From contig JAXMBC010000001.1 in the NCBI GenBank assembly GCA_046350055.1, forward strand, positions 4,092,001 through 4,156,000: a stretch of 64,000 nucleotides of DNA, given 5' to 3'. This document shows, piece after piece, positions 26,811-36,013 of the stretch; within the stretch, counting starts at the first letter, position 1, and each line of letters starts with the position of its first letter. The position numbers and the translations under genes are program-made. This DNA comes from JAEUIE01 sp046350055 (GTDB lineage: Bacteria > Planctomycetota > Planctomycetia > Gemmatales > HRBIN36). The notes beneath the pieces were generated by a model. That model searched no databases and was not told where the DNA came from. It worked only from the letters and a program-made list of their open reading frames with translations.

Positions 26811-27585
26811 CGAAACGCCGATTCTTGAGTGTTGTCTGATCATCGTATTCGTGCTTGTCGGAGCGTTTGGGGAGTTTCACTTTCTCACGCGGCACATCCT
26901 TGTAAGGGATCTGGCTCAGTAAGTGAGCAATGCAGTTCAGTCTTGCCCGTTTCTTATCGTCCGATCGCAGGATGAACCAGGGTGCGTGTTCGGTATCGGT
27001 CGCGTCGAGCATCATGTCCCGTGCCCGGGAGTATTCATACCACTTGCTGCGTGATGGCAGGTCCATGGGGCTGAGCTTCCATTGCCGGAGCGGATCATCG
27101 ATACGTGCCTCGAACCGTCGTTTCTGCTCTTCGTCGCTGACTTCCAGCCAGACCTTGATGATCTGGATACCACCATCGATGATGAACTTTTCCACGATCG
27201 GGCACAGTTCCAGGAAACGCTGATGCTGATTCTTGGAACAGAAGCCCATCACATACTCCACACCAGCGCGGTTGTACCAGCTTCGGTCAAAGATTACCAT
27301 TTCCCCGGCTGCTGGCATGTGAGCCATATATCGCTGAATGTACATCTGTGACTTTTCCCGATCCGATGGAGCTGGGAGTGCTACTACACGAAAGACCCGC
27401 GGACTGACTCGCTCCGTCAACGCCTTGATCGTACCACCTTTGCCGGCAGCATCACGCCCTTCGAAGATCACAACCACACGCAGGCCCTTGTACTTGATCC
27501 ATTCCTGTAATCTGCACAATTCCACCTGCAGCTTGCGCAGCTCTTTGGTGTACTCTTTGTTCTTGAGTTTATCGTGGTTTGACAT
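26794..27585 (-). CDS. ppk2: polyphosphate kinase 2
   Basis: 263 residues. Transfers phosphate between polyphosphate and nucleotides. Walker A is VIFEGRDAAGKGGTIKAL (about residues 38-56); Walker B/lid is VIFDRSWYNRAGVEYVMGF; further family segments are RFEARIDDPLRQWKLSPMD and WFILRSDDKKRARLNCI. Length and motifs fit the one-domain PPK2 class. It is separated by 15 bases from the RND transporter gene upstream, on the same strand. Whether it is transcribed with the pump genes is unclear. Confidence 0.93.
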   Translation of the reverse strand: MSNHDKLKNKEYTKELRKLQVELCRLQEWIKYKGLRVVVIFEGRDAAGKGGTIKALTERVSPRVFRVVALPAPSDREKSQMYIQRYMAHMPAAGEMVIFDRSWYNRAGVEYVMGFCSKNQHQRFLELCPIVEKFIIDGGIQIIKVWLEVSDEEQKRRFEARIDDPLRQWKLSPMDLPSRSKWYEYSRARDMMLDATDTEHAPWFILRSDDKKRARLNCIAHLLSQIPYKDVPREKVKLPKRSDKHEYDDQTTLKNRRFVKERY

Positions 27586-27600
27586 GCCGATCTCGACAGT

Positions 27601-30600
27601 TTAGTGTGGTTTGGACTCAGGTGAATCAGTTGGCTTGGCTGGCACGGGTTTGCTGCCGCCAAAGGACAGAAGGGATCCCAGGACTTCCATTGAATAATAG
27701 AAGACCGGGGTAAGGAAAACGCCGAACACCGTTACACCGAGCATGCCGGCAAAGACGGCGATACCCAGGGTCTGACGCATTTCCGCACCGGCGCCTTTGG
27801 CGATTGCCAACGGCACCACTCCCAGGATAAATGCAAAACTCGTCATGAGAATGGGACGAAGGCGGAGCCGACTGGCTTCTACTGCAGACTTGAATGCGGT
27901 CTCTCCCTTGGCCCGCTCTTCCTTGGCAAATTCCACGATCAGGATGGCATTCTTCGCAGCCAGGCCCACCAGCACGACAAGCCCCACCTGCACAAAGATG
28001 TTCAAATCCAGATGCGCCCAGCGTACACCAATGACGGAACACAGTAGGCACATGGGCACCACGAGAATAATCGCCAATGGCAGCTTCAGGCTTTCGTATT
28101 GGGCAGCCAGCAAGAGATAGACCAGTACAACCGAGAGTGCAAATACGATGATAGCGGTGTTCCCGGCTTTGATTTGGAGGAAGGTGAGTTCCGTCCAGAG
28201 ATGATCCATTCCCTGGGGCAGTACTTTCTCAGCAACCTTGTCAATGGTTTTGATCATGTCGCCGGAACTGACGCCTGGCAGTGAACCGCCGTTAATGGCT
28301 GCGGCAGTGACACCGTTATAGCGAGTCACCATGACCGGGCCGCCTACGGGCTTGATCTCCGTGACTGTGGCCAGAGGGACCATCTCGCCGGTGTTATTTC
28401 GTACCTTGAGCTGCTTAATGTCATCCGGAGTCAATCGCCGGGCCGGGTCAGCCTGCAGGTTGACCTGCCACGTGCGGCCAAACTGATTGAAGTCATTCGT
28501 GTAATACCCGCCGAGATAGACTTGCAGCGTCAGGAAGACTTCGTTGAGTTGGACCCCCATCGTCTTGCACTTGGTGCGATCCACATCGACGAAGAACTGC
28601 GGGGTATTGGAGCGGAACGGGGTAAACAGGCCCACGAGGCCTGGGCTGGAATTACCTTCAGCAGCCACATTATCAGCAACTGATTGAAGCGTGCCGAGTC
28701 CCTGATCAGCCCGATCGCGAACCATTACTTTGAAACCACCGGCATTGCCCAGACCATCGACAGCAGGTGGGCCGAAGACAGCAATGGAAGCTCCTTGAAC
28801 CCGTCGGTAACATTCTGCTCGCAATTGGGCTGTGATGGAAGGGCCTGACTTTTCCTTACTGTGCCGATGCTCGAATTCGTCCAGAATCACGAACATCGTT
28901 CCAAAGTTGGAGCCATTGGCGTTCTGTATGACCGACGTTCCCGGAATCGTCATGGTGTGAGTAACACCGGGAATGCCGGGGTAGTTGACCTTGTCGTTCT
29001 TGTCGCCTCGGGCAATCTTGTCGACTTCCAGCATGATTTCCGAAGTGCGGTCGAGCGAAGCCGCATCGGGAAGCTGGATATTCACTACCAGGTAACCCTT
29101 ATCCTGCTCTGGTACGAATCCTGTTGGTGTCGTCGCGAATCCCTTATAAGTGAGGTAAAGCAAGCCGCCGTAGACAATCAGGGCGATGAGGCTCAACCGG
29201 AGAAGCCAGCCGACAATTGTGGCATACCCATTGGTAGTGACATTGAAGCCTTTGTTGAACAGGACGAAGAACCAGCCCAGTGCCACATTGATGACACGGG
29301 TGAGGATGTCCTTCTGCTCAGCCTTGGGTGCCAGGAGAATCGCACACAGGGCAGGGCTCAGTGTGAGAGAATTGATGGCAGAGAAGAAGGTGGAAACTGC
29401 AATGGTCACAGCGAACTGCGTGAAGAACTGGCCAGTGATGCCCGAGATAAACGCACAGGGAACAAACACTGCCATGAGAACCAGGGAGATGGCAACGATG
29501 GGGTTTGCCACCTCATTCATTGCGGCATGTGATGCTTCTCGCGGAGTCATCTTGCCATGCTCAAGTTTGTGCTCCACTGCTTCCACTACGACAATGGCAT
29601 CATCGACGACGATGCCGATGGCCAGAACCAGGCCCATGAGCGAAAGGTTGTTCAGGCTGAACCCCAGCCCCGCCATCACTGCAAAGGTGCCAACAATAGC
29701 AACAGGTACTGCAATGAGCGGAATGAGGGTAGCGCGCCAGGTCTGGAGAAACACCAGTACTACGATGGCGACCAGGATGATGGCGTCGCGCAGTGCTTTG
29801 AATACTTCGTGAATGGATTCATCAATGAACGGAGTCGTGTCGTAGACGATGGCATAGTCCACACCGTCAGGAAAGTTCTTCTTGAGTTCTTCCATCCTCT
29901 TGCGGATCAACTTGGCAGTTTCGAGTGCATTCGAGCCGGGCAACTGGTATACCGCCATGCCGATGGCATCCTGACCATCGAGAGTACACCCGGTGTCTTC
30001 TGATTTGGCGCCCAGTTCAACACCACCATAGTTGCGAGATTTGCCGTTGGGCAGCTTCAGTTTGCGGCGATCAGAGACAATGTCGCGCAGACGGGTGATC
30101 TGTCCGTCTTTTCCAGTACGCACGATGATGTTGGAGAATTCATCGGGATCCCGCAGGCGGCCCAGCGTGCTCAAGGTGTACTGAAATGCCTGGCCGGGAG
30201 GAGTAGGGGGACGTGAGAGAGTACCTGCAGCGACCTGCACGTTTTGTTCTTTCAAAACATTTACAATATCCGATGCTGTCAGATCCCGGGAGGCAACCTT
30301 GTCAGGATCGAGCCAGACTCGCATCGAGTAATCCAACTGGCCGAAGATCGTGAGATCACCCACACCAGACAGCTGCTTTAACTCATCCTGCACGTTGATT
30401 GTCGCGTAATTACTCAGGTAGAGCTGGTCACGAGATTGATTGGGACTGTAAAGATTGACGACGAGCAGGATGTTGGGCGACTTCTTCTTCACACTGACGC
30501 CAGTCTGCTTCACGACATCGGGCAGCACAGGCAGGGCAAGGTTAACGCGGTTTTGCACCTGAACCTGTGCATCATCGAGGTTGGCTCCGACTTCAAATGT

Positions 30601-30885
30601 CACCGTAAGTGAGTAGACACCATCGTTGGTGCACTGCGATGACATGTAAAGCATGCGTTCGACGCCGATGACCTGCTGTTCGATGGGTGCAGCGACGGTG
30701 TCAGCCACCACACTGGCACTGGCACCGGTGTACGTGCATGTCACAGAGACTGTGGGTGGTGCTATTTCCGGGTACTGGGCGATGGGCAGCGTATTGAGGG
30801 CGAGAAAGCCAACCAGGACGATCACCACTGAGATGACTGCCGCAAAGATCGGTCGATCGATGAAAAAGCGGGATAGAGCGGCCAC
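27601..30885 (-). CDS. RND efflux inner-membrane transporter (HAE1/AcrB family)
   Basis: 1094 residues. Twelve membrane segments with two large periplasmic loops. N-terminal FFIDRPIFAAVISVVIVLVG; IGVERMLYMSSQCTNDG; the proton-relay pair in IGIVVDDAIVVVEAVEH (Asp-Asp) and Lys in VVLVGLAAKNAILIVEFAKE, all as in AcrB. LSPALCAILLAP and MTSFAFILGVVPLAIAKGAG are standard. Start is GTG. The C-terminal tail is Pro/Lys-rich. It follows its adaptor gene by 51 bases. Exports hydrophobic compounds by proton antiport; specificity unknown. Confidence 0.94.
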   Translation of the reverse strand: MAALSRFFIDRPIFAAVISVVIVLVGFLALNTLPIAQYPEIAPPTVSVTCTYTGASASVVADTVAAPIEQQVIGVERMLYMSSQCTNDGVYSLTVTFEVGANLDDAQVQVQNRVNLALPVLPDVVKQTGVSVKKKSPNILLVVNLYSPNQSRDQLYLSNYATINVQDELKQLSGVGDLTIFGQLDYSMRVWLDPDKVASRDLTASDIVNVLKEQNVQVAAGTLSRPPTPPGQAFQYTLSTLGRLRDPDEFSNIIVRTGKDGQITRLRDIVSDRRKLKLPNGKSRNYGGVELGAKSEDTGCTLDGQDAIGMAVYQLPGSNALETAKLIRKRMEELKKNFPDGVDYAIVYDTTPFIDESIHEVFKALRDAIILVAIVVLVFLQTWRATLIPLIAVPVAIVGTFAVMAGLGFSLNNLSLMGLVLAIGIVVDDAIVVVEAVEHKLEHGKMTPREASHAAMNEVANPIVAISLVLMAVFVPCAFISGITGQFFTQFAVTIAVSTFFSAINSLTLSPALCAILLAPKAEQKDILTRVINVALGWFFVLFNKGFNVTTNGYATIVGWLLRLSLIALIVYGGLLYLTYKGFATTPTGFVPEQDKGYLVVNIQLPDAASLDRTSEIMLEVDKIARGDKNDKVNYPGIPGVTHTMTIPGTSVIQNANGSNFGTMFVILDEFEHRHSKEKSGPSITAQLRAECYRRVQGASIAVFGPPAVDGLGNAGGFKVMVRDRADQGLGTLQSVADNVAAEGNSSPGLVGLFTPFRSNTPQFFVDVDRTKCKTMGVQLNEVFLTLQVYLGGYYTNDFNQFGRTWQVNLQADPARRLTPDDIKQLKVRNNTGEMVPLATVTEIKPVGGPVMVTRYNGVTAAAINGGSLPGVSSGDMIKTIDKVAEKVLPQGMDHLWTELTFLQIKAGNTAIIVFALSVVLVYLLLAAQYESLKLPLAIILVVPMCLLCSVIGVRWAHLDLNIFVQVGLVVLVGLAAKNAILIVEFAKEERAKGETAFKSAVEASRLRLRPILMTSFAFILGVVPLAIAKGAGAEMRQTLGIAVFAGMLGVTVFGVFLTPVFYYSMEVLGSLLSFGGSKPVPAKPTDSPESKPH

Positions 30886-30936
30886 GTGTACCTCAGAAAA
30901 GCGAAGAACGAATTCCAGAAGATGGTATCAAACGTG

Positions 30937-32172
30937 TTACTTCGCAGCTTTCTCAGCGGCTTGTGCTGACGCGGACTGCTTGGGATCGACGGTCATTTGC
31001 GGGCGAACGCGCTGTATTCCATTGATGATTACCAGTTCATCGGCACGCAACGGGCGTGGCTCCTTGTCCTCAGGACCCTGCACCGACTCGATTACCCGCA
31101 TACCATCTTCCAGGCCTCCCAGGGTTGCTGTTAAGCGAACAGCCTTGTTATCCTTGCCCACTACATAGAGAAACTTCGTTCCCTGGTCCGAACCAAGGGC
31201 ACTGTCGGGAACAACGAAAGACTGAACAGCGTCACTGAGACGGACGCGGACCCGGGCAAACATGCCGGCGGTCAGCAGACGGGTTCCCCTGGGAGTTTTG
31301 GGATTGTTGAATTCAGCTTTAACACGCAAGGTGCCTGTCCTGGGATCGACGGTGTTGTTGATAAAGACAATCTCGCCGGGAATGGGGTATTGTGAACCAT
31401 GAACGGCGATACCCATTTCAACAGGTATCTTGCCATCCTTAGCCTTCGCGAGCTTTCCTTCAGTCAAACTTTTCTGGATGCGCTGGTACGTGTTTTCGTC
31501 CACATCAAAGGACATGTCCATGCGCTCGACAGCAACTATGGTTGTCAGCAGTGTTCCACCACCGGCCTGACCGCCATTGATCAGGTTGCCTTCAGTAATC
31601 AGGTGGTCTCCGATTTGTCCATCGATGGGAGCATCAATTTTGGTGTAACCCAGATTCAGTTCTGCACCAGTCAGACGTGCCTTTTCCGCCTTGAGCATGG
31701 CTTCGGCTTCCAGTTTATTGCCTAGAGCCAGGTCGTAGTCTTCCTGCGAGGCAGCACCGGTCTTGCGGAGTTTGTCGGTTCGGCCGAAATCGAGAACCAG
31801 TCGGTCTAACGTAGCCTGTGATCGCGCAATCTGCGATTGTACCTGGGCGACGTCAGCCTCGAATGGCTTGGGGTCAATGTCAAAAAGACGAGTCCCCTTT
31901 TTCACTTCTACGCCAGGCTGAAAGTGAATCTTGATGAGATACCCGCTCACTCTCGCACGAATTTCCACCTGTTCCGTTGGTTCCAGGCGTCCGGTGAATT
32001 TCTCGTAATAGACAACCGGCTTGCTGATGGGCGGAGCCACGGTCACCATCGGGACCGGAAGCTCCGACTTGGCAGCTGTCTCTGCCTTCTCGCAGCCGCT
32101 GATACCTGCAGCAAGGAAGCAAAGAACGAGCGTTCGGCTGGTGTTTATGAAAGTTTGGCAGGGGTGCTTCAT
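30937..32172 (-). CDS. RND efflux periplasmic adaptor (membrane fusion protein)
   Basis: 411 residues. A lipoprotein signal ends in AGISGCEKAET (lipobox Cys about residue 27). Barrel-sandwich hybrid: GRLEPTEQVEIRARVSGYLI and the opposite lipoyl half AELNLGYTKIDAPIDGQIG, separated by an alpha-hairpin (about residues 105-165). Beta-barrel and membrane-proximal parts follow. Partner of the AcrB-like transporter downstream. No outer-membrane TolC-type gene follows or precedes in this window, so the exit duct must be supplied elsewhere. Confidence 0.92.
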   Translation of the reverse strand: MKHPCQTFINTSRTLVLCFLAAGISGCEKAETAAKSELPVPMVTVAPPISKPVVYYEKFTGRLEPTEQVEIRARVSGYLIKIHFQPGVEVKKGTRLFDIDPKPFEADVAQVQSQIARSQATLDRLVLDFGRTDKLRKTGAASQEDYDLALGNKLEAEAMLKAEKARLTGAELNLGYTKIDAPIDGQIGDHLITEGNLINGGQAGGGTLLTTIVAVERMDMSFDVDENTYQRIQKSLTEGKLAKAKDGKIPVEMGIAVHGSQYPIPGEIVFINNTVDPRTGTLRVKAEFNNPKTPRGTRLLTAGMFARVRVRLSDAVQSFVVPDSALGSDQGTKFLYVVGKDNKAVRLTATLGGLEDGMRVIESVQGPEDKEPRPLRADELVIINGIQRVRPQMTVDPKQSASAQAAEKAAK

Positions 32173-32403
32173 GGATCAGTCTTTCGCTTGAATACTGGCC
32201 AACTATTATGCTGGCACAGGCACATGAGTGCAAAGTAAAACTGTGTGAATCGATCCAGTACTCAGTCAGTGTTACCGCAGCGGACTATGCTAGGTGCTTC
32301 TGTACTTATTGATGACTGGCAAAAATAACAGTTCAGAATGAAACAAGAACGGATACAATCGTCACTGGTTTACAGCAGCAGTGAAGTATGGAGAAGATGC
32401 ATC

Positions 32404-33366
32404 ATGAAAACAAACATCCCCAGATGGTTCTTACAAGCCGGTGTACTCCTAACACTGGGTGCCTTTGCTGGCATGGTGGCCCTGCAGGCCCATTGGAATG
32501 AGCCTGGGCTGGTCAGCAAAGCCATCTCACAGGACGACAAGGAAAAGGAAGTGCGTTCCTTTCTGGAGTCAGTTGGTGCTACCTATCGACGGCACGATGC
32601 CAAAGCAGTCAGTGAGATGTTCCTGCCAGATGGCGAACTCGTTGATGCAGATGGTAACGTTCTGAGATCACGCAATGTGATCGAAGCACATTATGCCGAG
32701 AACTTCAAAGCACATCCCCAATCTTCGCTTACGGTCACAGGTGAGACGGTGCGATTGATCGGCGATTCACTGGCCATGTTTGACGGGATGGCGGAAGTCA
32801 AGCTATCGGCCCGTGAGCCACTGCGACGCACACGCTTTGCAGCTGTACTCGCGAAGCAGGGTAATCAATGGCAAATTGCCAGCATTCGCGACCTGGAGGA
32901 CTATGACAACGATCCCGCCGTGATCAAGGAAACTCTAGCTTCACTCGACTTTCTGGTAGGCCAGTGGGTGGAAGAAGGTGGTGATTTCAAGGTTCATACC
33001 AACTGCCAGTGGAGCGACGACAAGATGTCGCTGATTCAGACGTTCAAGATTTCAGGTACCAACATCAAGGAACTCTCAGGCACTCAACGTATTGGCTGGG
33101 ATCCAGCTACACAAAAGATCAAGTCCTGGTCACACGACAATCAGGGTGGCCATGCCGAGGCCTTGTGGACCTCTCTGGGCGATAGCTGGATGCTCAAGTC
33201 GACGGGCGTCAACAGCGAGGGGAATGCAGTGTCCATGACCTCGGTTTACAAGCAGGCCGGAAACGGACGTATCGACATTTTCTTCCGTGATAGAGTTGTC
33301 GGCGATGTGGTGATGCCTGATGTCGGCGTGACGATCGTTCGCATGCCTCCTGAAGCAAAACCATAG
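32404..33366 (+). CDS. SnoaL-like/DUF4440 (SgcJ/EcaC family) exported protein
   Basis: 320 residues. ATG 32404 gives a signal peptide (WFLQAGVLLTLGAFAGMVAL); the frame is open upstream to 32338. Residues about 45-165 form the SnoaL-like cone fold (VRSFLESVGATYRRHDAKAV, MFLPDGELVDADGN, RTRFAAVLAKQGNQWQIASI). The rest is a second beta-rich domain starting LDFLVGQWVEEGGDFKVHTN, a calycin-like pattern. Likely periplasmic; activity unknown. Divergent from the efflux operon, with about 230 bases between. Confidence 0.7.
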   Translation: MKTNIPRWFLQAGVLLTLGAFAGMVALQAHWNEPGLVSKAISQDDKEKEVRSFLESVGATYRRHDAKAVSEMFLPDGELVDADGNVLRSRNVIEAHYAENFKAHPQSSLTVTGETVRLIGDSLAMFDGMAEVKLSAREPLRRTRFAAVLAKQGNQWQIASIRDLEDYDNDPAVIKETLASLDFLVGQWVEEGGDFKVHTNCQWSDDKMSLIQTFKISGTNIKELSGTQRIGWDPATQKIKSWSHDNQGGHAEALWTSLGDSWMLKSTGVNSEGNAVSMTSVYKQAGNGRIDIFFRDRVVGDVVMPDVGVTIVRMPPEAKP

Positions 33367-33420
33367 TTTCATCATTCATTTCCATTGTTCTCATTCATTC
33401 AATCACAGGAAGACACAACC

Positions 33421-35256
33421 ATGAAACACTCCAGGCGGATGATTGCATGTGCCTCTGTAGTTGCTCTTATTGCCATCACTATCTTCACACTTGATGTCAG
33501 TGCCCAGCGAGGCGGACGTGGTGGCGGTGGTGGCCGTGGAGGTGGTGGCGGTGCTCGTGGCGGTGGAGGTGGCTTCAGCGGCGGATTTGGAGGCAGTAGG
33601 CCATCAGGCGGCTACGGTGGCGGGTATGGCGGAGGCGGTGGAGTCTCCAGGCCATCGGGCCCATCGATGAGCAGGCCTCAGGTATCACGTCCCTCCACGC
33701 CCAGTGTTGGCACGCGTCCCAGTATTCCTGCGGGTGGGGTCAACAGGCCGAATGTCGGTGGTGGTGCTGGTGTCGGAAATCGTCCCAACGTTGGTGGAGG
33801 TGGTGCTGGTGTTGGCAACCGTCCTGAGATTGGAGGCGGTAATCGTCCAGGTGTAGGTACTGGTGGTGGTGTAGCCAATCGTCCTGCGACACGCCCCAGC
33901 TTGCCCAATGCTGGTGCAGGCATTGCCAATCGTCCGGGTGCAGGAAATCGGCCATCGACCTTGCCCGGATTAGGCGGGGACCGACCAGGAGCGAATCGAC
34001 CCAACGCTGGCGATGGCAACCGCTGGCAGAATCTACAGAACAACCGCTCTGACTTCGTCTCCAACCGGCACGATCAGATCAACGATCGCATGCAGAATCG
34101 TCAGGACTTCCGTAGTGAATGGCAGAACAACCGCCAGGACTTCATGAACAACCGCCGTGAAGACTGGCAGAACAATATGAACGATCGCTGGGGATACCAC
34201 AACGGCTGGCATCATGGCTGGTGCGGCTGGGGTTCCTGGGGCAACTGGTGGGGTCACATGTGGAGTCAGCATCCCATCTGGAGCGCGTTTGGCATTACCA
34301 ACTGGGCGCTGAATACGTCTTCCTGGCTCTTCGGTCTGGGTGCCTACAGCAATCCATATTACGGTGACAGTGGCGGTGGCGGGTATGACTACTCTCAACC
34401 CATCATTGTCGAAGCATCGTCACAGCCTGCTCAGACTTCTGACGGAGAAACATTACCTCCTGGTGTCACCACGCAGGGCATGTCACTCTTTGATGAAGCC
34501 CGTGGGCTCTTCCACAACAAGCAGTACCAGGAAGCGCTGAGCAAGAACAACGAAGCTCTAAAACAGATGCCTCAGGATGCCGCACTGCATGAGTTCAAGG
34601 CACTCTGTCATTTCGCACTGGGGGATTACAAGAATGCAGCAGTGACCTTGTATGCGGTGCTGAGCGTTGGTCCCGGCTGGGATTGGACGACCATGTACAA
34701 CCTCTACGACAGCCTGGAAGAGTACACCGCGCAGCTTCGCAAGCTCGAAGACTACTGTCGGGAGCACAAGGATTCTGCTGAAGGCTATTTCACGCTGGCC
34801 TATCATTACCTGACGATGGATAAGAAGGACCTGGCCATTCGCATGTATCAGGTAGTTGCCAAGCTGGCGCCCAAGGATGCCGTGACCAAGCAGATGCTGG
34901 AGGGATTGGGTGCCAAGCCCATCGATGAGATCACCCTGCCTCCCGCAGCAAGCACCACGGACGACACTCCTTCCATTCCAGTGGAAAAGCTGGTTGGTGA
35001 ATGGAAGGCCCTGGGACCAGACAATGTTCAGTTCACCCTGAAACTGACCAAGGAAGGCGAATTCACCTGGAGCTATACCAAGGGTGGCAAGACCGAGTCG
35101 GTCAAAGGCGCCTACGGGCAACAGGGCGCTAATCTGGTGATGGAGACTGATGGCGACAACAAGATGATTGCCGACGTCAAGCTGGCTGGCGACAACGGTC
35201 TCGAGTTCCAGATGACCGGTGTCTCCTCCAGTCCCAAACTGCTTTTCAAGAAGTAG
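33421..35256 (+). CDS. exported Gly-rich/TPR protein with planctomycete C-terminal domain
   Basis: 611 residues. Signal peptide, then a Gly/Arg-rich low-complexity region (about residues 25-80), then Asn-Arg-Pro repeats (about 80-195), an Asn/Gln/Arg-rich helix region, and a Trp/Gly/His-rich linker (about 250-310). Residues about 345-510 are TPR-like helices (LFDEARGLFHNKQYQEALSK; ALCHFALGDYKNAAVTLYAV; AYHYLTMDKKDLAIRMYQVV). The final about 90 residues (LVGEWKALGPDNVQFTLKLT onward) look like the TIGR03066-type paralogous beta domain of Gemmata. Likely a surface or periplasmic scaffold. Start ATG 33421. Confidence 0.7.
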   Translation: MKHSRRMIACASVVALIAITIFTLDVSAQRGGRGGGGGRGGGGGARGGGGGFSGGFGGSRPSGGYGGGYGGGGGVSRPSGPSMSRPQVSRPSTPSVGTRPSIPAGGVNRPNVGGGAGVGNRPNVGGGGAGVGNRPEIGGGNRPGVGTGGGVANRPATRPSLPNAGAGIANRPGAGNRPSTLPGLGGDRPGANRPNAGDGNRWQNLQNNRSDFVSNRHDQINDRMQNRQDFRSEWQNNRQDFMNNRREDWQNNMNDRWGYHNGWHHGWCGWGSWGNWWGHMWSQHPIWSAFGITNWALNTSSWLFGLGAYSNPYYGDSGGGGYDYSQPIIVEASSQPAQTSDGETLPPGVTTQGMSLFDEARGLFHNKQYQEALSKNNEALKQMPQDAALHEFKALCHFALGDYKNAAVTLYAVLSVGPGWDWTTMYNLYDSLEEYTAQLRKLEDYCREHKDSAEGYFTLAYHYLTMDKKDLAIRMYQVVAKLAPKDAVTKQMLEGLGAKPIDEITLPPAASTTDDTPSIPVEKLVGEWKALGPDNVQFTLKLTKEGEFTWSYTKGGKTESVKGAYGQQGANLVMETDGDNKMIADVKLAGDNGLEFQMTGVSSSPKLLFKK

Positions 35257-35298
35257 CAGATCAGCATCAGGCTCCTCGGGGGCCTGGTGCAACTGATG

Positions 35299-35327
35299 CT
35301 CAGTGCCTGCACAGGCACTGAGTTTTT
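35299..35327 (+). terminator. strong intrinsic terminator
   Basis: An 11-bp stem (arm CTCAGTGCCTG) directly followed by TTTTT. It lies 43 bases after the stop of the Gly-rich/TPR gene. Confidence 0.9.
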
Positions 35328-35360
35328 CCAACTCACACCATTCCCACAGGAGCAAAAGCC

Positions 35361-36008
35361 ATGGCCGATATTGCGAGCCTCTTGCAGCGAATCGATAGCG
35401 AGTTCAATGCTGTTGAAGACAAGGTGAAGAAGAATCAGCAGGAAAACCTTGAACTCTACCGCCAGCGACAGAAGCGGCTGGAGCAGTTCACGAAGGTTGT
35501 GGAAGACCTCAAGTCCATCTGGGCCCCCCGGCTGGAGGCACTCCAGAAGCGATTTGGCGATCATGTCAAAATCACTCCACGCCTGACGCCTTCCAGTCGC
35601 GAGGCGACATTTGAGTTTCAGTCCAGCCTGGCACGCATTCGCCTGAAGTTCTCTGCCTTTGCAGATCAGGATGTCAGGAATGTCAACCTGACGTCAGACC
35701 TGGACATTGTGCCGATTCTCACCCAGTTCGATGCGCACTCTGAAATGACATTCCCGCTTGATGCTCCCAACAAGGATGCTATCGCCAAATGGGTGGAAGA
35801 CCGCATCGTGGCGTTTGTCCACACCTACCTGTCTCTCCACGAGAACAACTTCTACATGAAGGAACACCTGGTGGAAGACCCGATCACCCGGGTGCAGTTC
35901 GCCAAGTTCGCTGCGGGAGCTACGCTGGAATGGAAAGGCTCGACCTATTACTTCGTGGATGATGAGTCACGCAAGGAGTTCATCAAGAAGAACAACATCA
36001 CACAGTGA
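35361..36008 (+). CDS. protein with coiled-coil N-terminus and Cys-less YHS-like C-terminus
   Basis: 215 residues. A coiled coil (about residues 5-60) is followed by a beta-rich middle (about 70-155). The C-terminal about 45 residues (VEDPITRVQFAKFAAGATLE, then WKGSTYYFVDDESRKEFIKK) align with the YHS metal-binding domain in DP-T, Y-F and E-F positions, but both conserved Cys residues are missing. It is therefore probably a structural relic. AGGAG lies nine bases ahead of the ATG. Next gene begins six bases after its stop. Confidence 0.6.
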   Translation: MADIASLLQRIDSEFNAVEDKVKKNQQENLELYRQRQKRLEQFTKVVEDLKSIWAPRLEALQKRFGDHVKITPRLTPSSREATFEFQSSLARIRLKFSAFADQDVRNVNLTSDLDIVPILTQFDAHSEMTFPLDAPNKDAIAKWVEDRIVAFVHTYLSLHENNFYMKEHLVEDPITRVQFAKFAAGATLEWKGSTYYFVDDESRKEFIKKNNITQ

Positions 36009-36013
36009 CGTCG

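Noticed and set aside
29186..29812. 208-codon open frame on the plus strand
   Set aside because: Antisense to the RND transporter with an intact proton relay; no independent similarity.
33678..34064. Pro-rich minus-strand frame
   Set aside because: Shadow of the Gly/Asn-Arg-Pro repeats of the gene at 33421-35256.
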